From an uncultured Eubacteriales bacterium (GTDB lineage: Bacteria; Bacillota; Clostridia; Oscillospirales; Acutalibacteraceae): a DNA stretch of 64,000 bases. The notes below the pieces were generated by a model. It was not told the origin of the DNA, made no database searches, and was given only the letters and a program-made list of their open reading frames with translations. The stretch is from the NCBI GenBank assembly GCA_934630515.1, contig CAKTVV010000004.1:1-64000 (forward strand), given 5' to 3'. Below, piece after piece: positions 1 through 8,090 of the stretch (position 1 is its first letter; the number at the start of each line of letters is the position of its first letter). The position numbers and the translations under genes were made by a program.

Positions 1-23
1 TTGTTCGGTGCTCCCTTTGGCAT
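1..23 (-). CDS. IS3-family transposase OrfA, N-terminal 7 codons only
   Basis: The start codon at 23-21 opens MPKGAPN before the window ends. This matches the usual opening of IS3-family OrfA helix-turn-helix proteins (MPKG-PN-KYT type). It follows the IS terminal repeat and a promoter-like TTAGAC/TATAAT pair on the same strand, as expected for the left end of such an element. Only the context and seven residues support the call. Confidence 0.5.
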
Positions 24-83
24 AAAAATCACCCCACTTGTTAGACATTATATCACTTTGTCTAACAAATGGGGTGCAGTTCA
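1..83 (-). mobile_element. End of an IS3-family insertion sequence, cut by window edge
   Basis: Read on the minus strand, the segment begins with the terminal motif TGAACTGCACCCC at 83-71, typical of IS3-family (IS150-like) ends in Clostridia. It continues into TTTGTTAGAC and a TATAAT-like -10, then reaches a start codon at 23. Positions 34-75 form an almost perfect inverted repeat (TGTCTAACAAATGGGG against CCCCACTTGTTAGACA). Host sequence starts at about 84. The rest of the element, including the catalytic DDE orf, lies left of the window. A related 61-bp relic is found at 53849-53909. Confidence 0.65.
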
Positions 84-155
84 AAATGCGCTGTCCGGGG
101 GATTTTTTTAGAGTTTTACACAATACAACCTGTATAAACCGAACGCTTTGTACGA

Positions 156-725
156 TCAGTTATTTTTCGGCTCGTCCACAAACTCATCGGCGTGGTCGGC
201 GATATAATCCTCACACAACGATAACGGGCATTCCGTTTCCAGCGCCTGACGCAGTACCTGCTCCGTCGCCTGCAGCGCTGCCGCATCCTCCCGGGGCTGC
301 TCCAGCAGCGCCGCAAAAGCGTCGCCGCAGCCGGGGGCACCCACCGCCCGGAAGCTCTCCGCCGCCAGATCCAGAATCGTCGCCGTGGGCGATGCCAACA
401 AAGCGGCTGCGTCACCTGCTGCCAGCTCCCGGCATACCGCCCACACACAATAGACCACCGTAGAGCCGTTGCCCAGCTCCCCCAACGCCTGCACCGGATC
501 GGGGCGCTGCAGCTCCTCCGCCCGGGCCAGCACCCGGCTGATGACAGCGTCTACCCGCTCGCCGGCGGGGATGGCGTCAAAGGTCTCCCGGGTCATATGC
601 CCGTATTTCTGCATCATGCGGGCGGCACGGCTCTCCTTTCCCTTTTTGCTGCCCAGCTTACGCAGCACCAGCAGCAGAACCACCAGCACCACCACCAATA
701 CCAGCTGTTTCCAATCCCAATTCAT
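156..725 (-). CDS. Hypothetical membrane-anchored protein, 189 aa
   Basis: Not a recognised family. Residues about 5-22 form a single hydrophobic segment rich in V and L, followed by a basic stretch (RKLGSKKGKE), so the protein is probably anchored in the membrane with the rest in the cytoplasm. The remainder is an Ala/Leu/Glu-rich, probably all-helical domain with no cysteine cluster or catalytic motif I can name. The second ATG (725) is chosen because AAGGAG sits nine bases upstream, whereas the ATG at 734 is almost inside that site. It stands alone between the IS end and a nuclease relic. Confidence 0.6.
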   Translation of the reverse strand: MNWDWKQLVLVVVLVVLLLVLRKLGSKKGKESRAARMMQKYGHMTRETFDAIPAGERVDAVISRVLARAEELQRPDPVQALGELGNGSTVVYCVWAVCRELAAGDAAALLASPTATILDLAAESFRAVGAPGCGDAFAALLEQPREDAAALQATEQVLRQALETECPLSLCEDYIADHADEFVDEPKNN

Positions 726-734
726 TCCGTTCAT

Positions 735-1094
735 CTCCTTAAAATAGTCAGATACATTTTCAACATTTCCCCCGCCGCTTATGCCTTGACCTTCTCACCT
801 CAAATATCCAAGATCTCCTGTGGACAGCCAAAGGAAACGGCACGATAAATAAGCGAGGATCCCTTATACTCACCCGAGCTTATCTCTCTTGGTTCTGTTA
901 CACTTCCAGCACAAAGTCTGGAGATTATTTTCCACTGCGCAGCTATATTTGCCATGAGATAATATGTGAGATTGCTTATTGTGAGCAATAGACAACGCAA
1001 TAGATGATAGACGCAAGATAATAATTTGCTGCGCTATAGCGCATCGCATTTCTTTTTTCACCAATTAAGATATTTACCATATAAAGCCGTTTTT
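735..1094. other. Intergenic stretch with nuclease relic only
   Basis: Apart from the HNH fragment at 870-1064 I see no intact gene here. The base composition drops compared with the neighbours (AT-rich near 890-1060), which fits imported, decaying DNA between the IS end and rsmI. Confidence 0.5.
870..1064 (-). pseudogene. HNH endonuclease relic
   Basis: The 64-codon frame ends in NLQTLCWKCNRTKRDK, the second half of a canonical HNH nuclease zinc finger (NLQ-LC--CN--K-D). It is preceded by HNKQSHILSHGKYSCAVEN, which looks like a mutated version of the first half (usually D-H-I-P-S-GG). There is no N-terminal domain, the histidine part is degenerate, and the protein stops right after the motif. 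A second overlapping frame at 800-1000 may hold the continuation. I read it as a broken HNH gene from a restriction or homing enzyme, and not as a working protein. Confidence 0.55.
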
Positions 1095-1937
1095 TCATTC
1101 CGTCAGCAGACGGTAAATATCCCCTTTTTTCAATCCGGAATCGGCGGCGGCGGTCTTCGCCGCCTCGGAGGGGGACATGCCCTCCTCCATATAGCGCCGT
1201 GCCAGCGCTGCCGCCTGCTCCGCCGTCATAGCGGGGGCTTCCGTCGGCTGCGCCCCGGCGACCACCAGCACAAACTCGCCCCGGGGTGTCTCCTCCGCAA
1301 ACCGCCGGGCAGCCGCCTCCAGCGTGGTGCGGATCACTTCCTCATGGATCTTCGTCAGCTCCCGCACCAGCGCCGCCGGGCGGTCACCGAAGGCGTCCGC
1401 CAAGTCCCGCAGGGTAGCGGGCAGCTTATGGGGCGCCTCGTAAAACACCATGGTACGGGTCTCCCCCCGCAGACTGTCCAAATGCTCCCGGCGACTGCGC
1501 TTATTGACGCTTAAAAATCCCTCAAAGCAGAATCGGCCCGTGGGCAGCCCCGCCACCGCCAGCGCCGTCGCTACGGCGGTGGGACCCGGCACCACGCCCA
1601 CCGGGATGCCCTGCGCATGGCACAGCGCCACCAGATCCTCCCCGGGGTCGGAGATGGCGGGCATCCCCGCATCGGTGACCAGCACGCCGTTTTCCCCCGC
1701 CAGCAGCCGGGCGCAGATGATCTGCCCCCGCTCCCGTTTATTATGCTCAAAATAGCTGATGAGCGGGCGGGACACCCCAAAGTGGTTCAGCAGCTTCAGC
1801 GTCACCCGGGTATCCTCGGCAGCGATGAAGTCGCACTGCCGCAGCGCCTCCAGCGCCCGGGGCGAAAGATCCGACAGATTCCCGATGGGCGTACCCACCA
1901 GCGTCAACCGCCCCACGGCGGGTCGCTGTTCCTCCAT
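1095..1937 (-). CDS. rsmI: 16S rRNA (cytidine1402-2'-O)-methyltransferase RsmI
   Basis: RsmI uses SAM to methylate the 2'-O of C1402 in the decoding centre of 16S rRNA. At 280 aa it is the normal length for the family. It has the tetrapyrrole-methylase fold: GTPIGNLSDLSPRALEAL near the N-terminus, AAEDTRVTLKLLNHF (about 38-53), and the SAM-binding VPGPTAVATALAVAGLPTGRFCFEGFL (about 115-142, split here by description). It lies 36 bases downstream of the TrmN6-like gene, as yabC follows yabB in Bacillus. The start ATG at 1937 has a GGATGTGA-type site upstream. No terminator is evident after it. Confidence 0.93.
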   Translation of the reverse strand: MEEQRPAVGRLTLVGTPIGNLSDLSPRALEALRQCDFIAAEDTRVTLKLLNHFGVSRPLISYFEHNKRERGQIICARLLAGENGVLVTDAGMPAISDPGEDLVALCHAQGIPVGVVPGPTAVATALAVAGLPTGRFCFEGFLSVNKRSRREHLDSLRGETRTMVFYEAPHKLPATLRDLADAFGDRPAALVRELTKIHEEVIRTTLEAAARRFAEETPRGEFVLVVAGAQPTEAPAMTAEQAAALARRYMEEGMSPSEAAKTAAADSGLKKGDIYRLLTE

Positions 1938-1973
1938 ATCGTCACATCCTATCCGGATAAATCATTTTCTAAA

Positions 1974-2693
1974 TTACTCGTTGTATATTTTTCGCCATTC
2001 CTCCGACTCCACTCCGGGAGCGGAATACCGGCACACGGGTGCCTCCCACCGCAGACCGGGGCGACCGCCCTTGCGGCATTCCAGCAAAAACAGCCACGGG
2101 GCAGACGCAGAGGTCTCCTGCACCGGGCGCAGACGCTTGGGCTCCAGCCCGGCAGCCGTCGCCGCTCCGAATACAGCGTTGAGAAACTCCGGCCGATGGC
2201 ACAGGCAAAAGCGCCCGCCGTTTTGCAGCAGCCAACGAGCGGCGGCGCATACCGCCGCCAGCGTATCCCCGTCGGCGTGACGTGCCTGCCGCCGGGCGGC
2301 ATCCTCGGACACCGCCCCGGAGCGGGGCGGAAAATAGGGCGGATTGCACACCACCAGACGGGCGGAGCCGGCGGCTCCCAGCGAGCGGGGCTGCCGCCAA
2401 TCCCCCACGGCAAAGGTGGGAACCGGCGTGCCGGAAAAAGCCGCCGCCGAGCGGCAGCACAACCGGATGGCGTCCGGGGCGATATCGATCCCGTGTACCG
2501 CCGCCGGTCGCCCGGCGGCGCACAGGCGCAGCGCAATGGCGCCGCAGCCGGTACCCAGCTCCACCACCCGCTCCCCCGGCCGGGGGGCGGAAAAATCCGC
2601 CAGCAGCACCGCATCGGTGCCGAAGCCGTGCTGTCGGGTCACCGCCACCGATTCCTGTCCCCAGACCGGCTCCCAGACCACCGACTCCTCCAT
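1974..2693 (-). CDS. tRNA1(Val) A37 N6-methyltransferase (TrmN6/YabB family)
   Basis: A SAM-dependent methyltransferase of 239 aa. The N-terminal QHGFGTDAVLLADF is characteristic of the TrmN6/YabB family. It is followed by the SAM-binding loop VVELGTGCGAIALRLCA (about 42-58) and the adenine-N6 catalytic motif CNPPYF (about 115-120). The long open frame extends further upstream, but the ATG at 2693 is preferred because GGAGGGAG precedes it and the frame beyond it crosses the ferredoxin gene. In Bacillus the homologue yabB sits between yaaT/yabA and yabC, as here. The exact target base is inferred from the family. Confidence 0.87.
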   Translation of the reverse strand: MEESVVWEPVWGQESVAVTRQHGFGTDAVLLADFSAPRPGERVVELGTGCGAIALRLCAAGRPAAVHGIDIAPDAIRLCCRSAAAFSGTPVPTFAVGDWRQPRSLGAAGSARLVVCNPPYFPPRSGAVSEDAARRQARHADGDTLAAVCAAARWLLQNGGRFCLCHRPEFLNAVFGAATAAGLEPKRLRPVQETSASAPWLFLLECRKGGRPGLRWEAPVCRYSAPGVESEEWRKIYNE

Positions 2694-2732
2694 GGCGGCT
2701 CCCTCCTGACAAATACAGCATAAATGAAAACA

Positions 2733-2772
2733 GGGCTGTCGCACGGGGCAATACGCCCGGGCACGACAGCCC
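2733..2772 (-). terminator. Terminator after ferredoxin gene
   Basis: GGGCTGTCG pairs with CGACAGCCC across a GC-rich inner stem. On the minus strand the hairpin is followed by TGTTTTCATTT. It lies 15 bases past the ferredoxin stop and just before the TrmN6-like start, so it probably lowers read-through into trmN6-rsmI. Confidence 0.65.
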
Positions 2773-2787
2773 CTTTTCTCACAGAGA

Positions 2788-2958
2788 TCACGCCTCGGCA
2801 GGAGCGCCCACCGGGCAGGTATCTGCGCAAGCGCCGCAATCGATGCAGGTATCCGCATCGATGACATACTTGCCGTCACCCTCGGAGATCGCCGACACCG
2901 GGCAGCCCTCGGCGCAAGCGCCGCAAGCGATGCACGCATCCGAAATCGCATAAGCCAT
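2788..2958 (-). CDS. 2[4Fe-4S] ferredoxin, 56 aa
   Basis: A small clostridial-type ferredoxin carrying electrons through two 4Fe-4S clusters. Both cluster motifs are present: CIACGACAEGCP at about residues 9-20 and CIDCGACADTCP at about 38-49. It has the usual acidic character and the usual length of 55-56 aa. The ATG at 2958 has GGGAGGTG ten bases upstream; the longer open frame is spurious. It sits between ricT and the tRNA methyltransferase, where Bacillus has yabA. RicT-family complexes bind Fe-S clusters, so the location may be meaningful, but that link is inference. Confidence 0.95.
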   Translation of the reverse strand: MAYAISDACIACGACAEGCPVSAISEGDGKYVIDADTCIDCGACADTCPVGAPAEA

Positions 2959-3071
2959 GATTTTACACCTCCCAATCCGGTACTTATTCCTAATCATAAC
3001 ACAGAATCGCAAAAAATCAAGGCTTTTCGCAACTTTTTTCCGCCGAACCGAAAAATCCGGTCCGCAGCCGC

Positions 3072-4040
3072 TCATTCCTCCGGGGCGGCGGGCTTTTTGC
3101 CGCCGTTTTCGCTCCGCCCGTTCCGGGAACGGGGTCTGCCGCTGCCGCCGGTACGGGACTTGCTCCCGGCTTCGGCGGCAGGAGCGGCGGTCACCGCTCC
3201 GCTGTCTCCCTCGGGGCGGGGCTTACCGCCGCCGCTGCTGCGGATGACCTGCACATCCTCCCGGGTCAACTCAATGGGGGGCGAATCCGGGGTCTTATCC
3301 AGCCGCACCTTGATCCGGCCGGTCAGCACGGCGCTCTCGGTCACCACGCCCCGTCCCTCGGGGGTCGTCACCACCGCACCCACCCGGGGGCTGAGCTTAC
3401 ACAGCTCATCGTACACGCTCTGCTCATACTTAAGGCAGCACATCAGCCGTCCGCAGGAGCCGGAAATCTTCGTGGGATTCAGGGACAGCCCCTGCTCCTT
3501 CGCCATCTTAATGGACACCGGCTGGAAATCCTTCAGGAACCGGGCGCAGCAGAAGGGCTGCCCACAGATGCCGATGCCGCCCAGCTTTTTCGCCTCGTCC
3601 CGCACGCCGATCTGGTGCAGCTCGATGCGGGTGTGGAACGCTCCCGCCAGATCCTTCACCAAGCTGCGGAAATCCACCCGCCCCTCGGCGGTAAAATTAA
3701 AGAGGATCTTTGTCCCGTCGAAGGCGTATTCCGCATCCACCAGCTTCATGTCCAAATGGTGTGCCTCAATGCGCTCCTGACAGATACGCATCGCCTCCCG
3801 CTCTTTCTGCTCGTTCTCCTCCTTGCGGCGCCGGTCGATATCGTCCGCCCGGCGCAGCACCGGCTTCAGAGAGCGCTCCGTCTCCGGTGTGTCCCGATTG
3901 AGCCGTACCACTCGGCCGCATTCCGCTCCCCGGGCGGTCTCCACCACCACCAGCTCGCCCGGCAGCAGCGTCATCCCCCGGGTATCAAAGTCGTATATTT
4001 TTCCGTTTTCCCGAAAACGGATGCCCACGCTTTTCCCCAT
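3072..4040 (-). CDS. ricT: PSP1-domain protein RicT (YaaT homologue)
   Basis: RicT is the PSP1-domain member of the RicAFT (YlbF-YmcA-YaaT) complex, which in Bacillus assists RNase Y and carries two 4Fe-4S clusters. The 322-aa protein opens with a domain typical of the family (VGIRFRENGKIYDFD, then LLPGELVVVETARG). The two cysteine motifs GICGQPFCCARF and SGSCGRLMCCLKYE follow at about 178-220. The C-terminus past about residue 275 is a low-complexity, Lys/Arg/Gly-rich tail. The start at 4040 is supported by homology to MGKSVGIRF. It follows holB by 20 bases, the same order as Bacillus. Confidence 0.9.
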   Translation of the reverse strand: MGKSVGIRFRENGKIYDFDTRGMTLLPGELVVVETARGAECGRVVRLNRDTPETERSLKPVLRRADDIDRRRKEENEQKEREAMRICQERIEAHHLDMKLVDAEYAFDGTKILFNFTAEGRVDFRSLVKDLAGAFHTRIELHQIGVRDEAKKLGGIGICGQPFCCARFLKDFQPVSIKMAKEQGLSLNPTKISGSCGRLMCCLKYEQSVYDELCKLSPRVGAVVTTPEGRGVVTESAVLTGRIKVRLDKTPDSPPIELTREDVQVIRSSGGGKPRPEGDSGAVTAAPAAEAGSKSRTGGSGRPRSRNGRSENGGKKPAAPEE

Positions 4041-4060
4041 TGTGTATATCCCTGCCTTTC

Positions 4061-5041
4061 TTACAGCCCGGCAGCCTGCCGCAGGCAGGCGCTCATCCGG
4101 GTCAAAAACAATGTCTGATTCATATTCTGCCGCAAATTCTGCTGCAGCGTCTCCGCAGTCTGTGCCAGCGCCATGAGCCGTCTGCCGGACAGGGCGGACG
4201 CCAGCCGCCGGGCCTCCTCCGGGGCCGTGGACAGCAGCCGTGTACCGCCGCAGCGCACCGCCAGCGCATCCCGAAACACCAGCTGCAAGCCGGACAACAC
4301 CCCGGTCTGCAGCTCCTTTTGCTTTTCCAACCGTCCGGTGAGCCGCAGCAGCTCCCCCTCGGCGGGCGCACACAGCGCCCGGGCAAACTGTGGGGTCAGC
4401 TCCACTACCTGACGGAACGCCCCGTCGCCGATCCCGGCGATCACCTGCCCGATATAGCCGGAAAACAGGCTGTGTGCCTGCTGCAGCTGCTCCTCAGGAA
4501 CAGCAGGCAGCCGCTTGCGCAGGAGAGGCGCCGCCGCCTCCCATTCCACCGCCTGCAGCGTCAGACACACACAGCGGGAGCGCACCGTCTCCAGCAGCTG
4601 CGCCCGGTTCTCACAGGTCAGAATAAACCGCACCAGCGCTGGCGGCTCCTCCAAAATCTTCAGCAGCGCATTCTGCGCCTGCGCAGTCATGGACTGTGCG
4701 CCCGCCAGCACGATCACCCGGCAGGGTGCCTCGTTGGGAAGTACATACGCCTCCTGCCGCAGCTGCCGCACCAGATCCACCGTGATCGTCTGTCCCTCCG
4801 CCCCGTATACGGCGATGTCGGGATGCACCGACTTACGGCAGGCGGCACACGTCCCGCAGGGACGCTCCGCCCCCGCCGGGGCGCCGCACACCGCCGCACG
4901 GGCCAGCTGCATCGCCAGCGTGCGCTTGCCGCTGCCCGGCTCACCCTCCAGCAGCAGCGCCTGCGGGAAACGCCCGGCGTCTACCTCGGCGGAGAGCTGT
5001 TGTTTCAGCGGCGCATTGCCGACAAATTCTCCGAATCGCAT
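4061..5041 (-). CDS. holB: DNA polymerase III subunit delta'
   Basis: HolB is a subunit of the clamp loader that places the beta sliding clamp on DNA. The 326-aa protein has the Walker A sequence GEPGSGKRT (about 33-41) and the four-cysteine zinc module C-(8-9)-C-G-T-C-A-A-C (about 52-69). It also has the AAA sensor region QNALLKILEEPP (about 117-128). The ATG at 5041 has GAGGAGGAC upstream; the longer frame upstream is compositionally spurious. A good promoter lies at 5094-5122. It heads the cluster holB-ricT-ferredoxin-trmN6-rsmI. Confidence 0.93.
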   Translation of the reverse strand: MRFGEFVGNAPLKQQLSAEVDAGRFPQALLLEGEPGSGKRTLAMQLARAAVCGAPAGAERPCGTCAACRKSVHPDIAVYGAEGQTITVDLVRQLRQEAYVLPNEAPCRVIVLAGAQSMTAQAQNALLKILEEPPALVRFILTCENRAQLLETVRSRCVCLTLQAVEWEAAAPLLRKRLPAVPEEQLQQAHSLFSGYIGQVIAGIGDGAFRQVVELTPQFARALCAPAEGELLRLTGRLEKQKELQTGVLSGLQLVFRDALAVRCGGTRLLSTAPEEARRLASALSGRRLMALAQTAETLQQNLRQNMNQTLFLTRMSACLRQAAGL

Positions 5042-5093
5042 GGGCGTCCTCCTCTCCCCGCAGTTTCGGCGGACACTACCGCCTATCTTAAGT

Positions 5094-5122
5094 ATTATAC
5101 ACGAAAACCGGCGCCGTTTCAA
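5094..5122 (-). promoter_or_regulatory. Sigma-A promoter for holB cluster
   Basis: Minus strand TTGAAA (5122-5117), 17-bp spacer, TATAAT (5099-5094), about 50 bases before the holB start. Confidence 0.7.
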
Positions 5123-5254
5123 GATTTTTTTGCGCCGCCCGCCGGGCGGGTGCGCCCGACCGCCCGCAGCGGGCATAGCGGCGGCGCAGTGCGGCGGCAG
5201 CCTGCGGCGGCAAGAGCGGAATGAAGCCGCCGGCTCTGCGTCCACATCCGGTTC

Positions 5255-5283
5255 TTGACCATTTTTCCACCCGGTGCTATACT
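5255..5283 (+). promoter_or_regulatory. Sigma-A promoter for the DUF2726 gene
   Basis: TTGACC at 5255-5260, a 17-bp spacer and TATACT at 5278-5283, 33 bases before the chosen start at 5316. It diverges from the holB promoter. Confidence 0.7.
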
Positions 5284-5315
5284 ACTGCTCACAGGAACAA
5301 AAAGGAGCTGAGTCC

Positions 5316-6122
5316 ATGCACTGTCAAGTCTGCGGCGCCGAAAGCGGGAAATACCCCCTGTGCAAGGCCTGCAACCAGCTGCGGGAGCAGGGTCTGGTCG
5401 CCAAATGCGGGCAATGCGGGCGGTGGCACCGCACCGACGCCCCTTGTCCGGCTGCACCGGCAGGAGCGCCGACCGGGGATGCACCGGCATCCACCGCTCC
5501 CGACACGCCCTATCTGTATGCACTGCGAAACCGGCTGGTTTCCGCCAATGAGCAGGGATATTACACCGCCATACAGGCGGCGCTGCCCCCGGGATACCAT
5601 GTCTATCCCCAAATAAATCTAGCGGCGGTCATCGAACGCACCGACCACTCCCGGTTTTGCAACGAGCTGTTCCGCAATGTAGATTTTCTGATAACCGACG
5701 GGAATTTTACCCCGAAGATCGCCGTAGAGATCAACGATCGGACCCACCAGAACGCCGACCGACGGGAACGGGACAGAAAGGTGCGACAGATCTGCGAGGA
5801 AGCCGGTCTGCCGTTAGTCACCCTGTGGACGTCGTACGGGGTACAGCCGGACTATATTCAAAAACGGCTGACCGAGGCACTGGAGACACCTCCGGCGCGG
5901 GTGCATCATTTCTCGGAGGCAGCGGCACCTGTGCCCAACACCAGGAATACAGCACCCATACCCGCTTTTATCCCACCCTATTCGGTTCCTGTCATCAAAA
6001 GCCAAAGAAAAAAGCCTGTTCCCCCTGCCTTGGTGATCATCTTAGTTCTTCTGGCATTCATTTCTTTGTTTGCTCTTGCATATTTGTTGCCACAAATTTC
6101 TGACTGGCTGGATTCACTATAA
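5316..6122 (+). CDS. Zinc-ribbon plus DUF2726 membrane protein
   Basis: A 268-aa protein of unknown function in three parts. Residues about 2-40 hold repeated Cys-x2-Cys pairs (CQVCG, CKAC, CGQCG), probably zinc ribbons. Residues about 60-180 match the DUF2726 pattern (DFLI, then EINDRTH and RERDRKVRQICEEAGLPLVTLW), a family related to restriction-endonuclease-like folds. Near the C-terminus, after a Pro-rich linker and RKKPVP, one membrane segment (about 240-260) ends the protein. ATG 5316 is chosen over the in-frame start at 5274 because AGGAGC precedes it and the cysteine module begins there. Nuclease activity is not established. Confidence 0.75.
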   Translation: MHCQVCGAESGKYPLCKACNQLREQGLVAKCGQCGRWHRTDAPCPAAPAGAPTGDAPASTAPDTPYLYALRNRLVSANEQGYYTAIQAALPPGYHVYPQINLAAVIERTDHSRFCNELFRNVDFLITDGNFTPKIAVEINDRTHQNADRRERDRKVRQICEEAGLPLVTLWTSYGVQPDYIQKRLTEALETPPARVHHFSEAAAPVPNTRNTAPIPAFIPPYSVPVIKSQRKKPVPPALVIILVLLAFISLFALAYLLPQISDWLDSL

Positions 6123-6128
6123 GACCAA

Positions 6129-6157
6129 AGGGCTGCCGCACTGTGTGCGACAGCCCT
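6129..6157. terminator. Bidirectional terminator between DUF2726 gene and aro operon
   Basis: AGGGCTG-CCGCA pairs with TGCGA-CAGCCCT around a five-base loop. It lies seven bases past the plus-strand gene and 25 bases past the end of the minus-strand aro operon, so it can serve both. T-runs are weak on both sides. Confidence 0.6.
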
Positions 6158-6182
6158 CGTTCTGCATATATCCTGCGCCGTC

Positions 6183-7214
6183 TCACCGCAGGGTGTCGGC
6201 AATCTCAAAAATAAGCTGCTCCGTCTTATCCCAGCCCAAGCAAGGGTCGGTGATGGACTTGCCGAATACATGCTCCCCGATCTCCTGGGCGCCATCCTCC
6301 AGATAGCTCTCGATCATCAGACCCTTCACCATAGAGCGGATGTCCTCGTTGTGATTGCAGCTGTAGACCACGTCCTTGGCGATGCGGATCTGCTCCAGAT
6401 ACTTCTTGCCGGAGTTGGCATGGTTGGTGTCGATGATGGCTGCCGGGTTCTTCAGCCCGGAGGCGGCATAGGTGTCGTGCAGCTTCACCAGGTCCTCATA
6501 GTGATAGTTGGACACGCTCTTGCCCGCAAAGTCCGTATACCCCCGCAGAATGGCATGGGCATAGGGATTGCCCTGACTGACCACCTCCCAGCCACGGTAG
6601 ATAAAGGTATGGCTGTGTTGGGCGGCGGTGATGGAGTTCATCATCACCGTCAGGTCGCCGCTGGTGGGATTTTTCATCCCCACGGGAATATCCAGCCCGC
6701 TGGCGGTGAGCCGGTGCTGCTGGTTTTCCACCGACCGGGCGCCCACCGCCACATAGCTGAGCAGATCGGACAGATACCGGTGGTTATCGGGATACAGCAT
6801 CTCATCGGCGCAGGAAAAGCCGTAATCCTTCAGCGCCGCCATATGCAGCTCCCGGATGGCGACGATGCCCTTGAGCATATCCGGGGTCTCGTCCGGGTTG
6901 GGCTGGTGGAGCATCCCCTTATAGCCGTCCCCGGTGGTGCGGGGCTTGTTGGTGTAGATGCGGGGCACGATCAGCAGCTTGTCCTGCACCTGCTCCTGCA
7001 CCCGGCACAGGCGGGAGATGTATTCCAGCACCGGCTCCCGGCTGTCCGCCGAGCAGGGGCCGATCACCAGCACAAATTTCCGGGACTTTCCCTCAAAGAT
7101 CTGCTTCAGCTCCTCGTCCCGGGCAGCCTTGATCGCTGCCAGATCGTCGGTGAGGGGGTACATCTCCTTGATCTGCATGGGAATAGGTAATTTTCGCTTA
7201 AAGGTCATATTCAT
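6183..7214 (-). CDS. aroF: 3-deoxy-7-phosphoheptulonate (DAHP) synthase, class I AroG type
   Basis: It condenses phosphoenolpyruvate and erythrose 4-phosphate, the committing step of the shikimate pathway. The 343-aa length and the motifs identify the type I-alpha enzyme: VIGPCSADS (about 49-57), PRIYTNKPRTTGDGYKG (about 83-99), and the C-terminal DTNHANSGK and SYLEDGAQE segments. It is the last gene of the operon, 15 bases after tyrA, with GGAGGAAA before its ATG. Enzymes of this type are usually feedback inhibited by an aromatic amino acid, but which one cannot be read here. Confidence 0.94.
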   Translation of the reverse strand: MNMTFKRKLPIPMQIKEMYPLTDDLAAIKAARDEELKQIFEGKSRKFVLVIGPCSADSREPVLEYISRLCRVQEQVQDKLLIVPRIYTNKPRTTGDGYKGMLHQPNPDETPDMLKGIVAIRELHMAALKDYGFSCADEMLYPDNHRYLSDLLSYVAVGARSVENQQHRLTASGLDIPVGMKNPTSGDLTVMMNSITAAQHSHTFIYRGWEVVSQGNPYAHAILRGYTDFAGKSVSNYHYEDLVKLHDTYAASGLKNPAAIIDTNHANSGKKYLEQIRIAKDVVYSCNHNEDIRSMVKGLMIESYLEDGAQEIGEHVFGKSITDPCLGWDKTEQLIFEIADTLR

Positions 7215-7229
7215 CGTTATTTCCTCCGA

Positions 7230-8090
7230 TCAGACTTGTTTATCGAATCGTTTACGCCGCTGGGTGGACAGGCGCATCATCTCCCGGATGCCCTCCCGAT
7301 CCCCGTCGGCAATGCGGTCATATAACTGATTGAACGTTTCCCGGAACCGTTCCATCTCCCCCAGCAGCGCCGGGCGGTTGTCCAGAAACAGCTCGCTCCA
7401 CATCTCATCGTTGATGCGGGCGATACGGGTCAGATCCCGGAAAGAGTCGCCGGTATAATCCTCCAGCCCGGGGGTATTGTTGCAGCACATGAGAGACACG
7501 GCGATGCAGTGGGTCAGCTGGGACAGGAAAGCGATCATATCGTCGTGCATCCCCACCGACAGCTCCGACACCCGGGCAAAGCCCAGCGTCTCCCCCAGAT
7601 CTCGGCACAGCTCAATGGCAGCGGGGGTATTCTGCTCCGTCGGCACCACGATATAGTTGGCGCCCCGAAACATAGCGGCGGTGCTGTTTTCCACCCCGCA
7701 GACCTCCCGCCCCGCCATGGGGTGAGCGGCGATGAACTCCACATCCGGGCGCAGCATCGCCTGCACCCGTCCGACGATGCAGCCCTTGACGCCGGTCACA
7801 TCGGTGAGGATGGCACCGGGCTTGAGCAGCGTCTGGTATTCCTCCAGCCATTCCAGCAGCACATGGGGATACAGCGCAAACACCACCACATCCGCTGCCC
7901 CCACCAACGCCGGATCGACCCGGGTGGCAGCGGTGCGGACGATGCCCTTTTCCAGCGCAAAATCCACCGAGGACTGTTCCTTCGTGATGGCATCCACCCG
8001 ATAGCCCCGGGCGGTCAGCCCCTCGGCATAGCTGCCGCCCAGCAGACCTAAGCCGACGATGAGTATGTGCATATTCTTTTCCAGCTTCAT
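7230..8090 (-). CDS. tyrA: Prephenate dehydrogenase
   Basis: TyrA oxidatively decarboxylates prephenate to 4-hydroxyphenylpyruvate for tyrosine synthesis. The 286-aa protein shows an NAD-binding Rossmann loop GLGLLGGSYAEGL (about 13-25), the substrate-binding HPMAGREV (about 124-131), and the all-helical dimer domain after about residue 175. No ACT domain is present, unlike the Bacillus enzyme. Its start overlaps the aroA stop by four bases (ATGA), with GGAGGATA before the ATG, indicating coupling. Confidence 0.92.
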   Translation of the reverse strand: MKLEKNMHILIVGLGLLGGSYAEGLTARGYRVDAITKEQSSVDFALEKGIVRTAATRVDPALVGAADVVVFALYPHVLLEWLEEYQTLLKPGAILTDVTGVKGCIVGRVQAMLRPDVEFIAAHPMAGREVCGVENSTAAMFRGANYIVVPTEQNTPAAIELCRDLGETLGFARVSELSVGMHDDMIAFLSQLTHCIAVSLMCCNNTPGLEDYTGDSFRDLTRIARINDEMWSELFLDNRPALLGEMERFRETFNQLYDRIADGDREGIREMMRLSTQRRKRFDKQV

